A DNA stretch of 64,000 nucleotides from Coxiellaceae bacterium (GCA_029210045.1 JARGNX010000004.1:1-64000), one strand, 5' to 3'. Positions 41,854-51,370 are shown, counted from the stretch's first letter. Notes: generated from the letters alone by a model not told the origin. Numbers and translations are program-made.

Positions 41854-44616
41854 TTAGCTGATAGTGCATAGGCTGGGATGAGTTTCTCGCATAGCTTGTC
41901 GTAATTCCTTTTTTTGTTCAGATGAATAAGGCGATCGAAAGCCCAGTAATGGTGTGCAGCTGGCGAGCAATTGCTTATGCGTTTGTTTAAAGCATCTGTC
42001 GTTTTTGCGTTGACGTTTGTCACGAACATAGTCGAGCGCTTGTAACATAATCGTTAAGTGTTGGTCAGTTTGAATAAACGCAGAGTCACTAGGATTAGCA
42101 ATGGCGGTGAGATTACGCATCGACAGTATGCGAATGACGGCACGCCATGCCTTATATAGTGGCTCAGAATCTTTAAAGGCTCTGATTATTTTATCTGCGG
42201 TAAGCATGATAGCCGGTTCGGTGTCACTAGCTTTCGCTTCTATAAAGTCAGGTTGTGCGAGAATGTGGTGAATAGCTAGGTGAGTTTTATATAAATTTTG
42301 TATGGTTGCAAGAGCACATGTTCCACCTTTTTGATTTGATTGATCTATGTGCCCCTTTTCTACAGCAGTTAGTTGTAAATCATGGCCGAGTGTATTGGCT
42401 ATGTTGGATTCCATGCCTTCACAGTAGCTGCGTTCTTTGCATTTCTTAATCATAAGCATTAGCGCCCCCTTGGTTTGTAAGCTATCAAGATTGCCTACAT
42501 GATAAAAGGTTGTGCCTGGTTTATCTTGAGAGCGGCGCTCGCCACGGTTTGATTTTGCCATATAGATTTGGTTTTGATATTGAAAAAATACCAATTGATA
42601 TGAGTGTCCTGAATCCCAGCTACTCCAGTTAGCATTCACATTGATAAGATGGCCATTTGCAAGGCGTTGCAAAAGTGAATTGTCACTATTGAGGATGCTT
42701 GAATTTTTTTTTGTGTAATGTAGGCTCCAGTCACTGTCATCTAAAATACGTTGCCATTGCTTTTTATGTTCGTCACGGCTTAAAGAATCAATATATTCAC
42801 GCGTAAGGTCGGCAAAATCGATTGCTGCATAATTATCATAATATCCAGTGGATTCATCTTCACGATGAAGTAATTTATACGTACGATTACTGGCGCCAAT
42901 CGCCATTAAAAAGAAGCGTGAAAGGTTGAGTTTCATGTACTGATCTGTGCCATCATCGGTCCGAGTAAGTTCGCGCTTAGTGAAGCGGTGTTGATATTCT
43001 TCTGGATCATCGGCCTCTTTTTCAGTGTCTGGTCGAATTCCATAACCGTTAAGATGACACTTGGCGAGGCATATGATAGCTTCTGGGTTATCTGCTTCGG
43101 CCAGGTATTTGAGTTTGGTAACCGCAGCACGATAACCGTAGCGTGCTTTTCTTAGCAGTTGCTGTGGTCCTTGTTGATCAGGGAAGCATGCGTCATAGGC
43201 TTCGGTATTTCCTAGTTGAGCAGCGATTTTTCGGTAGATGAGTGCCTTGTCTGGATTAGCGTCGCAGCCTAAACCTTCTTGATAGCAATTAGCTATTACG
43301 AGATAGCATGCTTTATTTTCCATAACGTATTCTTCATGCGCGAGCAGAAAAGTAAAAATTCTTTTTTTAAGACTGTCTGGGCGCGATATGTCTCTCAGAG
43401 TAAGTAACATTTCAGGTGAAGTAAATGCAGCAATTATTCCATTTATTGCAAAGGTCATAATACATAAGTATTGATAGCTTGCTTCATCATTTTTTTGCGT
43501 ATGACCTATTTTAACTAACCGATATATTTCTTCGCGAACTGTTTTGTCGATGGCATAGCGACCAATGTGTTTTAGCCTAGTGTAATAGGCCAGTGCGCAC
43601 TCAGCATTGTTGGGGTGGCGGTAATACATGATACGTGATGCGGTGAGTAAACTTGTGCAATGGCTGCTTATGGTATTAGCCAGCATTGCCATAGCAGTAA
43701 TATCATTGGTGCGTAGTATGTGTTCAATGCAATTTTTGATTGCAAGGTTGAGTGATTGATTTTTATATTTGCCTATACTGCACAACAAGTTTCTTACTAA
43801 TAGGTATTGATGTTGTTGTAGCGCAATTTCAATAATATTGAACAAATGCATATTGACTGCAAAACCACGAATAATCGTATCATAGTGCTGTTTAGCTGTA
43901 GGGTATTCACTTTGGCGTAGTAAATCCAGTTCGTTAATTAAATGCCGATTATCAACATGTGCCACATCAATAAGTTGGTTGATTTTACGCTGCACGCGGT
44001 GTGAATCAGTGAGTGTTTCATCAGTTGCGCCGTCATAAGTTCGCCATTCAATGTCGCGTAGTTGTTGAATTGCTTCTTTCAAAAAGAAGTACCATTCTTT
44101 GTTGTCTTCTACGATTTCTTTGCATTTTATTAAACGTAGAGATCGACAGCTATACGACTTGGCTGTGTCGATATAGTAATTCACTAAATTAACCGGTACG
44201 ATTTGACGACTAGGAGGGGTGGTTGGAACGCAAATATCGGGCGATGCCTTTAATTCATCTTCGGCTAGCGCCTGTAACACAGTAGTGGCGCATTCATTAT
44301 TTTTACTGGCCAGTGTGTAGAGTGCGACTTTGGTGGGTAATAGTAATTGTTTGCGATGTTGCTGTAACCACCTCCCAGCAGAGGTGCTACCTGCCTGCAT
44401 GCAGGATACAATCAGTGATTGAAAACCCTGAATGATGACAGTATCAGCAGCTTCGGTTTGAAGCTGCTCTACATGCTGTAGAATATGGCTCATGATAATA
44501 GGTTGAGGTCTAGCGTCAACATGACTTAGTACAAACGATAGAAAATCATTGTCTTCAAAGCCCGCTCTTTGTCTGCATTGTAAAATTAAATCAATGAGTT
44601 GGAATTTCCCCAGCAA
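41854..44616 (-). CDS. Sel1-repeat protein with putative Cys-protease-like C-terminus
   Basis: A 920-residue protein starting at TTG 44616; the next in-frame ATG is near residue 42. The long N-terminal part is alpha-helical. Two Sel1/TPR-like units are seen around residues 438 and 513 (YLVIANCYQEGLG and IICLAKCHLNGYG). The C-terminal region has GHSYQLVFFQYQNQIYMAKS (near 670), NRGERR and, near 763, NQKGGTCALATIQNLYK. The His-then-Cys order, with a Gly-Gly-Thr-Cys in an NxxK helix, resembles a family of putative permuted papain-like proteases found in Legionella; I am recalling this, not confirming it. No membrane segment or signal. It could be an effector. A 6-bp gap separates it from the ankyrin gene. 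Confidence 0.6.
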   Translation of the reverse strand: MLGKFQLIDLILQCRQRAGFEDNDFLSFVLSHVDARPQPIIMSHILQHVEQLQTEAADTVIIQGFQSLIVSCMQAGSTSAGRWLQQHRKQLLLPTKVALYTLASKNNECATTVLQALAEDELKASPDICVPTTPPSRQIVPVNLVNYYIDTAKSYSCRSLRLIKCKEIVEDNKEWYFFLKEAIQQLRDIEWRTYDGATDETLTDSHRVQRKINQLIDVAHVDNRHLINELDLLRQSEYPTAKQHYDTIIRGFAVNMHLFNIIEIALQQHQYLLVRNLLCSIGKYKNQSLNLAIKNCIEHILRTNDITAMAMLANTISSHCTSLLTASRIMYYRHPNNAECALAYYTRLKHIGRYAIDKTVREEIYRLVKIGHTQKNDEASYQYLCIMTFAINGIIAAFTSPEMLLTLRDISRPDSLKKRIFTFLLAHEEYVMENKACYLVIANCYQEGLGCDANPDKALIYRKIAAQLGNTEAYDACFPDQQGPQQLLRKARYGYRAAVTKLKYLAEADNPEAIICLAKCHLNGYGIRPDTEKEADDPEEYQHRFTKRELTRTDDGTDQYMKLNLSRFFLMAIGASNRTYKLLHREDESTGYYDNYAAIDFADLTREYIDSLSRDEHKKQWQRILDDSDWSLHYTKKNSSILNSDNSLLQRLANGHLINVNANWSSWDSGHSYQLVFFQYQNQIYMAKSNRGERRSQDKPGTTFYHVGNLDSLQTKGALMLMIKKCKERSYCEGMESNIANTLGHDLQLTAVEKGHIDQSNQKGGTCALATIQNLYKTHLAIHHILAQPDFIEAKASDTEPAIMLTADKIIRAFKDSEPLYKAWRAVIRILSMRNLTAIANPSDSAFIQTDQHLTIMLQALDYVRDKRQRKNDRCFKQTHKQLLASCTPLLGFRSPYSSEQKKELRQAMRETHPSLCTIS

Positions 44617-44773
44617 TGCCCGCTCGCTTTTATTCTATTAATGTCGAAGTAGTATATATAGCTTACATTAAGGAAGTCTTAGGTGGTATTAAAACACTTT
44701 GTTCATTCCAATTAACTTTACTCTGCAGATAGATCACAGTAGGATGGTGCCTCGATTAAAAGGGAGATTAATC

Positions 44774-46648
44774 ATGTGTGGCCGTATCTTTGCTATTTCT
44801 TTAGCTTGTGTTATTTCAACTGCGTCATTAGCGCATAATGTTTTACCCACTTCAACGCATTTATGTTTACCGGATGTGATTGGTTGTGAAGCAAATTCAT
44901 TAATGGGCTGGTCGCCGCAGGGTAATAATGCAAAATATTATCAACGTACAACACCATTAAGTCAGCGAGTAAAGCTTAATCAAAATGCAGGTAATATGGT
45001 GCCGTATTTTGGCTTTGATGATAGTAATACTGCGGCGCAAATCGAATTTGGTCATCATGTTCCTCAGGAATTGAATTGGCAGTATCTGCAATCGATGGTG
45101 TATTTTGGTGGTTCACAAAGCGGTGGCCAAGTGTTGGCACCGACGCCTGGTTGGATTCATGCGGCACATCAAAACGGTGTTAAGATTTCAGGCACAATAT
45201 TTTTCTCTCCGCCTGTATTTGGAGGAGACAAAGAATATAAGGCGTTTGATGATATGGTCACACCTGGGCCAGTACAAAAAAAAATCGCGCAACAATTAGC
45301 GCTGTTGGCAGATACCTATGGTTTTGATGGTTGGTTTATTAATCAAGAAGTTGAATCGATGGATCAAAAGAAGTTAATCGGTATGCAAAGTTTTATTCAT
45401 CAATTGCATTTAGCTGATCCAAAATTGATCGTGACTTGGTATGATGATTCTGATCCGTGGACCTTTTTGAATAACAGTATTAATGCGTTATTGGTCGATC
45501 CTCAAGCAGATAAGACCATATACAATCCTGTGTTTATTAACTATGGTTGGGGTAATCCTCAGCAGTATGTTGCTGCAGCGGGTCATATCAATTATCCAGT
45601 AAAAAATATTCATTATGGTATCGATGTGCCTGAGGGCTCAATGTATACCTGGACAGCGCAGCAGGGGTATTTTAATCGAGTCATGCCAACGCCTAGCACG
45701 GCCTATGGCGCCTTGACCGAGTGGGACTATATGACTCTGATCACTAAAACCAATGATGGTAAGCCTGGCAACGAATCATTAAATGTTATGAATCAAAATG
45801 AGCGAGCATTTTGGACTAACAATAAGCCGCCGATGATCGATGGTGCGAGTCGCTATGTGCCATGGTTTACAGCGGTTAATCAGTTGCCGTTTAATAGCTA
45901 TTTTAATACTGGCCAAGGCAATGATTATTTTATTGATGGCAGTGCGCAGCAAGTGGGTAGTTGGCATGATATTGGTCAGCAAGACCTTTTGCCGAGTTGG
46001 CAATTTAGTTTTACTTCATCGATTAATAACAATACGGTTCGTATTAATTATGATTACCAGCAGGCATATGAAGGTGGGGCAAGTTTACAGCTAAGAGCAA
46101 AGCATATGATGGCAGGTGAAATAATAACAGTGCCTTTATATAAGGCCTCGTTGGTTTTGGGTAAAAATAATATTGTTAAGTTTGTAAATGCGAGTAATCA
46201 ACCAACATTAAATTCTACGATTTGCTTAACGATTAATGGTAGGAAACACTGTGTTGGCAAGCGTGAAAGTGTTAATGGAGTATGGGTTATGCAGCGTGAG
46301 GACTTGAGTGCGTATGTGGGTCAAACCGTTACCGAAGTTGATTTAAAGTTACAATCCAAGCAAATTATTAATCGCATTGACTATCATTTAGGGCAGATAT
46401 TTATTGGATCTCCGTTTGCTAATCCGGGTTCAGTAGATATACATCCAGAGGTGAAAAACAATTGTCAGCCTGGGTTGGATTGTTTAACTTGGCCGTTGGT
46501 TGATTCAGCGGTGAGCTACCGGGTTTATAATGATGAGCATCGTTTTGTTGGGGTGACGCATCAAGGTATATTGGCTGTGCCACATCAAGAGGCAGTAAAG
46601 CAGGAATATAAAGTGAAGGCCTTAGCTGCAGACGGTTCAGTGATGTAG
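44774..46648 (+). CDS. Endo-beta-N-acetylglucosaminidase, GH85, exported
   Basis: Predicted to cleave the GlcNAc-GlcNAc core of N-linked glycans. The 624-residue protein from the ATG at 44774 (AAGGGAG site) has a signal peptide (CGRIFAISLACVISTASLAH), then the GH85 barrel. The catalytic motif GFDGWFINQEVE (about residues 182-193) supplies the Asn and Glu pair expected in GH85 (N-x-E). Other barrel stretches are KISGTIFFSP and VTWYDDSDPW. The C-terminal half (about 400-600) holds beta-sandwich-like accessory domains. GH85 enzymes are usual in Gram-positive and some Bacteroidetes species and in eukaryotes; this is unusual in the apparent background. Its 3' end overlaps comF by 12 bp (convergent). 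Confidence 0.86.
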   Translation: MCGRIFAISLACVISTASLAHNVLPTSTHLCLPDVIGCEANSLMGWSPQGNNAKYYQRTTPLSQRVKLNQNAGNMVPYFGFDDSNTAAQIEFGHHVPQELNWQYLQSMVYFGGSQSGGQVLAPTPGWIHAAHQNGVKISGTIFFSPPVFGGDKEYKAFDDMVTPGPVQKKIAQQLALLADTYGFDGWFINQEVESMDQKKLIGMQSFIHQLHLADPKLIVTWYDDSDPWTFLNNSINALLVDPQADKTIYNPVFINYGWGNPQQYVAAAGHINYPVKNIHYGIDVPEGSMYTWTAQQGYFNRVMPTPSTAYGALTEWDYMTLITKTNDGKPGNESLNVMNQNERAFWTNNKPPMIDGASRYVPWFTAVNQLPFNSYFNTGQGNDYFIDGSAQQVGSWHDIGQQDLLPSWQFSFTSSINNNTVRINYDYQQAYEGGASLQLRAKHMMAGEIITVPLYKASLVLGKNNIVKFVNASNQPTLNSTICLTINGRKHCVGKRESVNGVWVMQREDLSAYVGQTVTEVDLKLQSKQIINRIDYHLGQIFIGSPFANPGSVDIHPEVKNNCQPGLDCLTWPLVDSAVSYRVYNDEHRFVGVTHQGILAVPHQEAVKQEYKVKALAADGSVM

Positions 46649-47329
46649 TGAGGCACGAGCTATAACGTAACAGTCGACACGTTGAACGCCTTGCAGCTTT
46701 AAATAAGTTGCTAAGGCGTTTAATGTACTTCCAGTAGTCATTACATCGTCAATCAGTGCAATGTGTTTTTCGTGTGGTTTGTTTTTTGCGTAAAATGCAC
46801 CACGCAGATTAGTATGGCGTTGTCTTGATGTTAGATTCATTTGTGCAGTCGTAGCTTTATGGCGAATAATGCTGTGTGTATTAATGGGTATACGTAATTT
46901 TTTGCTGATAGCTTGTGCAATGATGCTGGCTTGGTTATAGCCGCGTTGTCTAATGCGTTTTGTATGTAAAGGTACAGCGATAATAGATTCGGGGTGATGG
47001 TCATAAGGCTTAATTTTATTGGCGAGTATTTCACCGATCCATTGACCAAAGTGCAGTTTCTGATTGAATTTGAGTTGTGTAATCATTTGGCTGATCGGTG
47101 GTTGATAATGAAAGCAGGCAAGCGTGTGATGAAAAGCGGGCGGGTGATTAAGGCATTGCCCACATAGGGTGGGTGAATAAGTGGGATTAGCGCATTGCGG
47201 GCAGCAAGACTCAAGCCAAGGCAATTGCTGATAGCAGGCTTCACATATTGGAATGTGGTATCGACCGGCTCGTTGACAGAATAAGCATGCTTGCCAAGGT
47301 TTTATTTGTATTAAATTTATAGCTGCCAT
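46637..47329 (-). CDS. comF: ComF-family phosphoribosyltransferase
   Basis: A 230-residue ComF/GntX-type protein, implicated in DNA uptake in naturally competent species. An N-terminal zinc-finger-like region has several CxxC pairs (CLFCQRAG, CCPQCANP, LCGQCLNH). The phosphoribosyltransferase motif IALIDDVMTTGSTLNA is at the C-terminus, with RQRGYNQA in the middle. The ATG at 47329 lies inside the last codons of the Abi_2-type gene (13-bp overlap). Confidence 0.92.
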   Translation of the reverse strand: MAAINLIQIKPWQACLFCQRAGRYHIPICEACYQQLPWLESCCPQCANPTYSPTLCGQCLNHPPAFHHTLACFHYQPPISQMITQLKFNQKLHFGQWIGEILANKIKPYDHHPESIIAVPLHTKRIRQRGYNQASIIAQAISKKLRIPINTHSIIRHKATTAQMNLTSRQRHTNLRGAFYAKNKPHEKHIALIDDVMTTGSTLNALATYLKLQGVQRVDCYVIARASLHH

Positions 47330-47961
47330 AATTTGTTGTCACCCCAGTGATTTCCAGGTGCTATAGCGTCCATGTACTGGTTAAAGGTATCCCCAATTTT
47401 TTTTCTACATGTACGTGGTTTAATGTTGTTGTACATTTGTGAGATGACTCCAAATGATAAGCATTCCATAATCATCCAGCTGGGTGGGTGAGGGGGATGT
47501 TTGTAAGTGTGATAATAATCTTTGATGAAATTTTCTTTTGATCGTTTCAAATGGTTGTAGGCTTCATTTAAAAAAGCAGTGTGTCTTTTGTGATTTACAA
47601 ACAATGTTCCATTTAGATACCAGTGAGCACCATGTTTAATACTCATAGTATTAGAAATCGCAGCGCGTAGAGCTACTTCAATTCTTTTTAGTGCATCAAC
47701 GACGAGTAAGCGTAATTCTCGGTCGAATATATACAGCTGTAATATATGTGAAAATGTGGTGTTGGGCAGAAATACATTATTTATCCTTGAATCACTAAGT
47801 AGGAACGGCTTGAAATAAGCCATCAATCTATAGTAGCCGATTGTTTTTAAAAAGTGGTTGGCCAAATTTGGCTTGGAAATTATTAAGCCGCGTGACTTAA
47901 GGAATGTAGTCTGTTCGTTTAGTGATAGTGCTGGTTTGTTAAAGATAAATTTGTTATGCAT
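47317..47961 (-). CDS. Abi_2 (AbiD/AbiF-like) protein, C-terminally truncated
   Basis: The start MHNKFIFNKPALSLNEQ, then LKSRGLIISK, GYYRLMAYFKPF and IFDRELRLLVVDALKRIEVALR match the Abi_2 family of phage-abortive-infection proteins, which carry a HEPN-like RNase fold. The product is 214 residues, while family members usually have about 300. It stops at KLWQL just where RNxCAHHxRLWN, the HEPN catalytic motif, would be expected. The stop lies inside the comF start. The gene is thus probably a decayed remnant. I chose the ATG at 47961; an in-frame ATG at 47988 adds nine residues. Confidence 0.75.
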   Translation of the reverse strand: MHNKFIFNKPALSLNEQTTFLKSRGLIISKPNLANHFLKTIGYYRLMAYFKPFLLSDSRINNVFLPNTTFSHILQLYIFDRELRLLVVDALKRIEVALRAAISNTMSIKHGAHWYLNGTLFVNHKRHTAFLNEAYNHLKRSKENFIKDYYHTYKHPPHPPSWMIMECLSFGVISQMYNNIKPRTCRKKIGDTFNQYMDAIAPGNHWGDNKLWQL

Positions 47962-47999
47962 AAAAAAACCCACCCTGGTCCGCATCATTGAGAGGCGTG

Positions 48000-48113
48000 A
48001 TGGGCTTGATTACTGCTGATTATATGAAAACTGCTGATCAAGAGCAAATAAAAAGAACACCTTTGCCTAGCGATCACACAGACCTGTTGAAAGATTGGAA
48101 TTGCCACTATTAA
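48000..48113 (+). CDS. Possible small ORF in the abi-bioC gap
   Basis: An ATG (after an in-frame GTG at 47997) with GAGAGG just upstream opens a 37-residue frame ending in LLKDWNCHY. No family is recognised. It may be a small protein or a gene fragment. The rest of 48114-48221 is the AT-rich leader of bioC. Confidence 0.25.
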   Translation: MGLITADYMKTADQEQIKRTPLPSDHTDLLKDWNCHY

Positions 48114-48221
48114 ACCATGAAAGAATTAGGAGCAGAAACGGGAATTTTCTATTACTATGCAGTGATTATGTGAATATATCTATAGTTTGCTGAAGTTTCA
48201 TTTTTTAGGTAGAGTTGCTGC

Positions 48222-49061
48222 ATGAAACACCGATTAATCCAACAACGCGCAAATCGACAGGCTGCAGAGTACGAGCAGGTGCATTTCTTACAGCAAGAAA
48301 TGGCAAAACGGTTATTGCAGCGACTTCAGTATGTGCGTTTACAGCCTAATGTCATTGTTGATCTGGGCAGTGCCACGGGTTGGTTGTCACCTGATTTGCT
48401 AGCTTGTTACCCCAATAGCAAAATAATCGCACTAGATTTTGCTGAGCAGCGATTACGTTTAGCTAAGGACTATCCTTGCCAGGCTCTGGTGTCAGATATG
48501 CATGCGATCGCGTTGCAGGAAGACAGTGTGGACTGCATTGTTGCTAATGACAGTTTGCATTGGGCGCAGGAGCCGTCAATGGTGATTCAAGAGTGTATGC
48601 GTATTTTAAAGCCGGGTGGTTTATTGATGTTTTCAACATTAGGTCCAGATAGTCTGCAAGAGTTGAAGTTGGCATGTCATCAATCAGGCTTTGGTCAGCG
48701 TGTATCAGCGTTTATGGATATGCATGATATTGGTGATATGTTGATGCATAATGGCTTTAGCGACCCCGTGATGGATAGAGAAGAATTGCAGCTGCAATAT
48801 CGTTCGATAAAAACATTATGTCGAGATATTCATCGTTTAGCTGCGAGTCAAGCAGAAGATGGTGCGGTAACGGGTTTAACGACGCCGCGACAATGGCAGC
48901 GATTAATTGAAGCCTATCCAACGGATCACCCAGAAATTTTTCCTTGTACGATTGAGTTACTTCAGGGGCATGCCTGGAAAGCTGAACAAACAGCTGGTTA
49001 TCGTATGGATCAACAGGGTGAGGTTGCGATTCCGATTTCAAAGATATCTAAATCATCATAG
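48222..49061 (+). CDS. bioC: Malonyl-ACP O-methyltransferase BioC
   Basis: Methylates malonyl-ACP to prime pimelate synthesis for biotin. The 279-residue protein is a class I SAM methyltransferase with motif I VIVDLGSATGWLSPDLL (about 44-60), a following acidic residue (ALDFAEQRL), and the BioC-like FSTLGPDSLQELK. The last helix region (GLTTPRQWQRLIEAY) also fits. No other biotin genes are adjacent. It is followed 7 bp later by lplA, and both lie in a short run with a third methyltransferase gene. Confidence 0.85.
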   Translation: MKHRLIQQRANRQAAEYEQVHFLQQEMAKRLLQRLQYVRLQPNVIVDLGSATGWLSPDLLACYPNSKIIALDFAEQRLRLAKDYPCQALVSDMHAIALQEDSVDCIVANDSLHWAQEPSMVIQECMRILKPGGLLMFSTLGPDSLQELKLACHQSGFGQRVSAFMDMHDIGDMLMHNGFSDPVMDREELQLQYRSIKTLCRDIHRLAASQAEDGAVTGLTTPRQWQRLIEAYPTDHPEIFPCTIELLQGHAWKAEQTAGYRMDQQGEVAIPISKISKSS

Positions 49062-49068
49062 GTGAGAG

Positions 49069-50088
49069 ATGAGCATGGCGACTAAAATATATATTTCTGA
49101 ATCACATAACCCATGGTTTAACTTGGCTACAGAAGAATGGCTTTTTCAAGATCTACAGGAAGTCGATCAGGCGCTATTTTTATGGCGCAATCGTGATACC
49201 GTGGTGATTGGCCGTTCACAAAATCCGTGGTTGGAGTGTAATTTAGAAAAAATGAAGCAAGATGATGTGCATTTGGCGCGACGTCAAAGTGGCGGTGGTG
49301 CGGTGTATCATGATTTAGGTAATACCAATTTTACATTTCTATCTAAAAAATCTGGTTATGATAAAAAACGTAACTTGTCGATAATAATAGCTGCATTGCA
49401 ATCACTGGGTGTGGATACTGAATTTTCAGGTCGTAATGATATTGTTACTTGTGAGTCTGATCCGCGCAAAGTTTCAGGTAATGCATTTAAAGAAAAGTCC
49501 GATCGTGCATTTCACCATGGAACGTTGCTATTGGATGCAAACTTAACGCGGCTTAGTGATTATTTGAACCCTAATAAAAAGAAATTGCAGGCTAAAGGTA
49601 TAGCATCGGTAAAATCGCGTGTAGTGAATTTATCTGAGTTAAATTCAGCGATGACACATGACAATGTGTGTGAGCGTATTATTTCACAATTTCGTCAGTG
49701 TTATGACAGCGATGTGGACATTACTATGTTGTCACCAGAGCGACTACAGCTAATAGAAACCTTGGATCAGCATTACCAGCATTTGCAATCGTGGGATTGG
49801 CTATATGGTCAAACGCTGGAGTTTACTCATCATTTTGATCAGCGGTTTGAGTGGGGTGTGGTGGACGTGCAGTTGGTGATTAAGAATGGTGTGATTGAGC
49901 AAGCCAAGATCTACACGGACGCGTTGCAACCAGAATGGCTAGAAAGTTATGCGCAAGCTTTAGTGTCGAAAACATATGGTTCCGCTGCGATTCAAGTAGT
50001 GGGGCAAATAGTGTTTTCGCAATTCCCTGCTGAAGCAACTAAAATAAATGATTTACAGGCGTGGTTAATAGAAGGTGGAGATTTTTAA
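49069..50088 (+). CDS. lplA: Lipoate-protein ligase A
   Basis: Activates free lipoate and attaches it to lipoyl domains such as those of AceF. The 339-residue protein has an N-terminal catalytic domain with RRQSGGGAVYHDLGNTNFT, FSGRNDIV, KVSGNAF and HHGTLLLDANL, and a C-terminal accessory domain (about 245-335). Length matches E. coli LplA (338). The start ATG follows GGTGAGAG. The pathway suggests scavenging of host or environmental lipoate. It is 1 bp before the next gene's start. Confidence 0.93.
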   Translation: MSMATKIYISESHNPWFNLATEEWLFQDLQEVDQALFLWRNRDTVVIGRSQNPWLECNLEKMKQDDVHLARRQSGGGAVYHDLGNTNFTFLSKKSGYDKKRNLSIIIAALQSLGVDTEFSGRNDIVTCESDPRKVSGNAFKEKSDRAFHHGTLLLDANLTRLSDYLNPNKKKLQAKGIASVKSRVVNLSELNSAMTHDNVCERIISQFRQCYDSDVDITMLSPERLQLIETLDQHYQHLQSWDWLYGQTLEFTHHFDQRFEWGVVDVQLVIKNGVIEQAKIYTDALQPEWLESYAQALVSKTYGSAAIQVVGQIVFSQFPAEATKINDLQAWLIEGGDF

Positions 50089-50089
50089 T

Positions 50090-50848
50090 ATGGCGTTTAA
50101 AGATCTTTTTTCGGGGCATGCGAGCGATTACAGTCGGTATAGACCCACATATCCAGCAGCGCTATTTGCTTATCTAGCAGAGTTGGCGCCAAATCATCAG
50201 GCTGTGTGGGATTGTGGTACGGGTAATGGTCAAGGGGCGCTTGGTTTAGCTCAACAGTTTGATCAAGTGTATGCAACAGATGCGAGCGCCGAGCAAATCG
50301 AACAAGCAAAGCCAACTAACAATATTGCTTATCGTGTAGCGACTGCGGAAGACAGTGGTTTAGAAGGCGGCAGTGTGAGTACGGTTACCGTATTTCAAGC
50401 ATTGCATTGGTTTGATCTTGATAAATTTTACACTGAGGTTAAGCGTGTTTTGCAGCCTAACGGAGTTATTGCCATTGTAGGCTACAACACGGCAGTAACA
50501 GGTAACGAAGCGGTGGATGAGGTCTACCATGACTTCTGTTTTGATTATTTATGGCAAAAAAAATGTTGGGCGATGAAGCGAAAGGGTTTAAATGACGATT
50601 ATAAGAATATTGATTTTCCATTTGAAGAGATAACTGCTAAACAATTTTATATTGAAATGCAATGGAGTTATTATGACTACTTAAATTATTTAAATACGTG
50701 GTCAGCGGTAAAAAACCATATAAAGCAATATGCTGATAACCCCGTTGATAGCTTTGTGATTCCCAAGATTTCTGAGCTTTGGGTGGAAAAAGATAAGCCG
50801 CAAACCATCAGGTTTCCTTTAATTCTGCGGTTGGGGTGGAATGCTTAA
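50090..50848 (+). CDS. Class I SAM-dependent methyltransferase
   Basis: A 252-residue methyltransferase from the ATG at 50090, which follows GGTGGAG. Motif I is VWDCGTGNGQGALGLAQ; then YATDASAEQIEQA and VTVFQALHWFDLDKFYTEV, as in small-molecule methyltransferases of the trans-aconitate or Tmt1/Crg1-like type. The substrate is unknown. It is separated from the lplA stop by 1 bp, so co-translation with bioC-lplA is likely. Its order suggests a shared role in cofactor or small-acid metabolism, which is inference. Confidence 0.85.
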   Translation: MAFKDLFSGHASDYSRYRPTYPAALFAYLAELAPNHQAVWDCGTGNGQGALGLAQQFDQVYATDASAEQIEQAKPTNNIAYRVATAEDSGLEGGSVSTVTVFQALHWFDLDKFYTEVKRVLQPNGVIAIVGYNTAVTGNEAVDEVYHDFCFDYLWQKKCWAMKRKGLNDDYKNIDFPFEEITAKQFYIEMQWSYYDYLNYLNTWSAVKNHIKQYADNPVDSFVIPKISELWVEKDKPQTIRFPLILRLGWNA

Positions 50849-50955
50849 CTTATCCTTAAATGAAAAGATTGCCATTGACGGCAGTTCTTCACTTATGTAC
50901 TGTTCGTGCCTGTAAAATTTAAATATATAAATTAATAGTGTGGGAGAAGATAGAA

Positions 50956-51336
50956 ATGGCAGGTGTTATGAGAACTTCAGATGATGGTTGCATTGCAGTG
51001 AGAGGGTGTACAGATGTCGCTGCGTTAGCTTTCTGTGTAGTCAATATAGTCGGTGGCTTAGCTTTATACAAAGCATTCACTTCAGATGACTCATTGAGTC
51101 ATGGTGATATTGCATCTATTGCGGTTATGGCAGTGTCTGACATCGCATTGCTGGGTTTTGCTGCCTATAAGCTATATCAATGCACACGTCCAAGTGATGC
51201 GCCACAGCTGCTTGCTTTGGAGCAAAGGCTCATGCCTGGTGGTACTGGTGCTGCTAAACGTGACGGAGATGGTGGTGATGGTGCAATTGATGTGGAAAGC
51301 CCATTGCGTCCTGGTCATCTTTACGCAATTAAATAA
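50956..51336 (+). CDS. Hypothetical two-helix membrane protein
   Basis: A 126-residue protein with two hydrophobic helices (about 21-40 and 52-73) joined by a short acidic turn (SDDSLSHGD). A polar Gly/Asp-rich C-terminal tail follows. No family is recognised. The ATG at 50956 follows GGGAGAAG; a GTG at 50938 is less suitable. The overall type (small helical hairpin plus polar low-complexity tail) resembles other orphan genes here. A hairpin follows at 51348. Confidence 0.55.
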   Translation: MAGVMRTSDDGCIAVRGCTDVAALAFCVVNIVGGLALYKAFTSDDSLSHGDIASIAVMAVSDIALLGFAAYKLYQCTRPSDAPQLLALEQRLMPGGTGAAKRDGDGGDGAIDVESPLRPGHLYAIK

Positions 51337-51347
51337 AAAAGTAATGC

Positions 51348-51370
51348 ATGGGGCCAAGCCTTGGTCCCAT
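51348..51370 (+). terminator. Possible terminator hairpin
   Basis: ATGGGGCCAAG-CC-TTGGTCCCAT forms a strong stem with one G-T pair, 12 bp after the stop of the small membrane protein. No T-run follows, so termination is uncertain. Confidence 0.45.

Noticed and set aside
47962..48221. tRNA or riboswitch before bioC
   Set aside because: No cloverleaf or known biotin-operator-like palindrome is visible; only a weak small frame is present.
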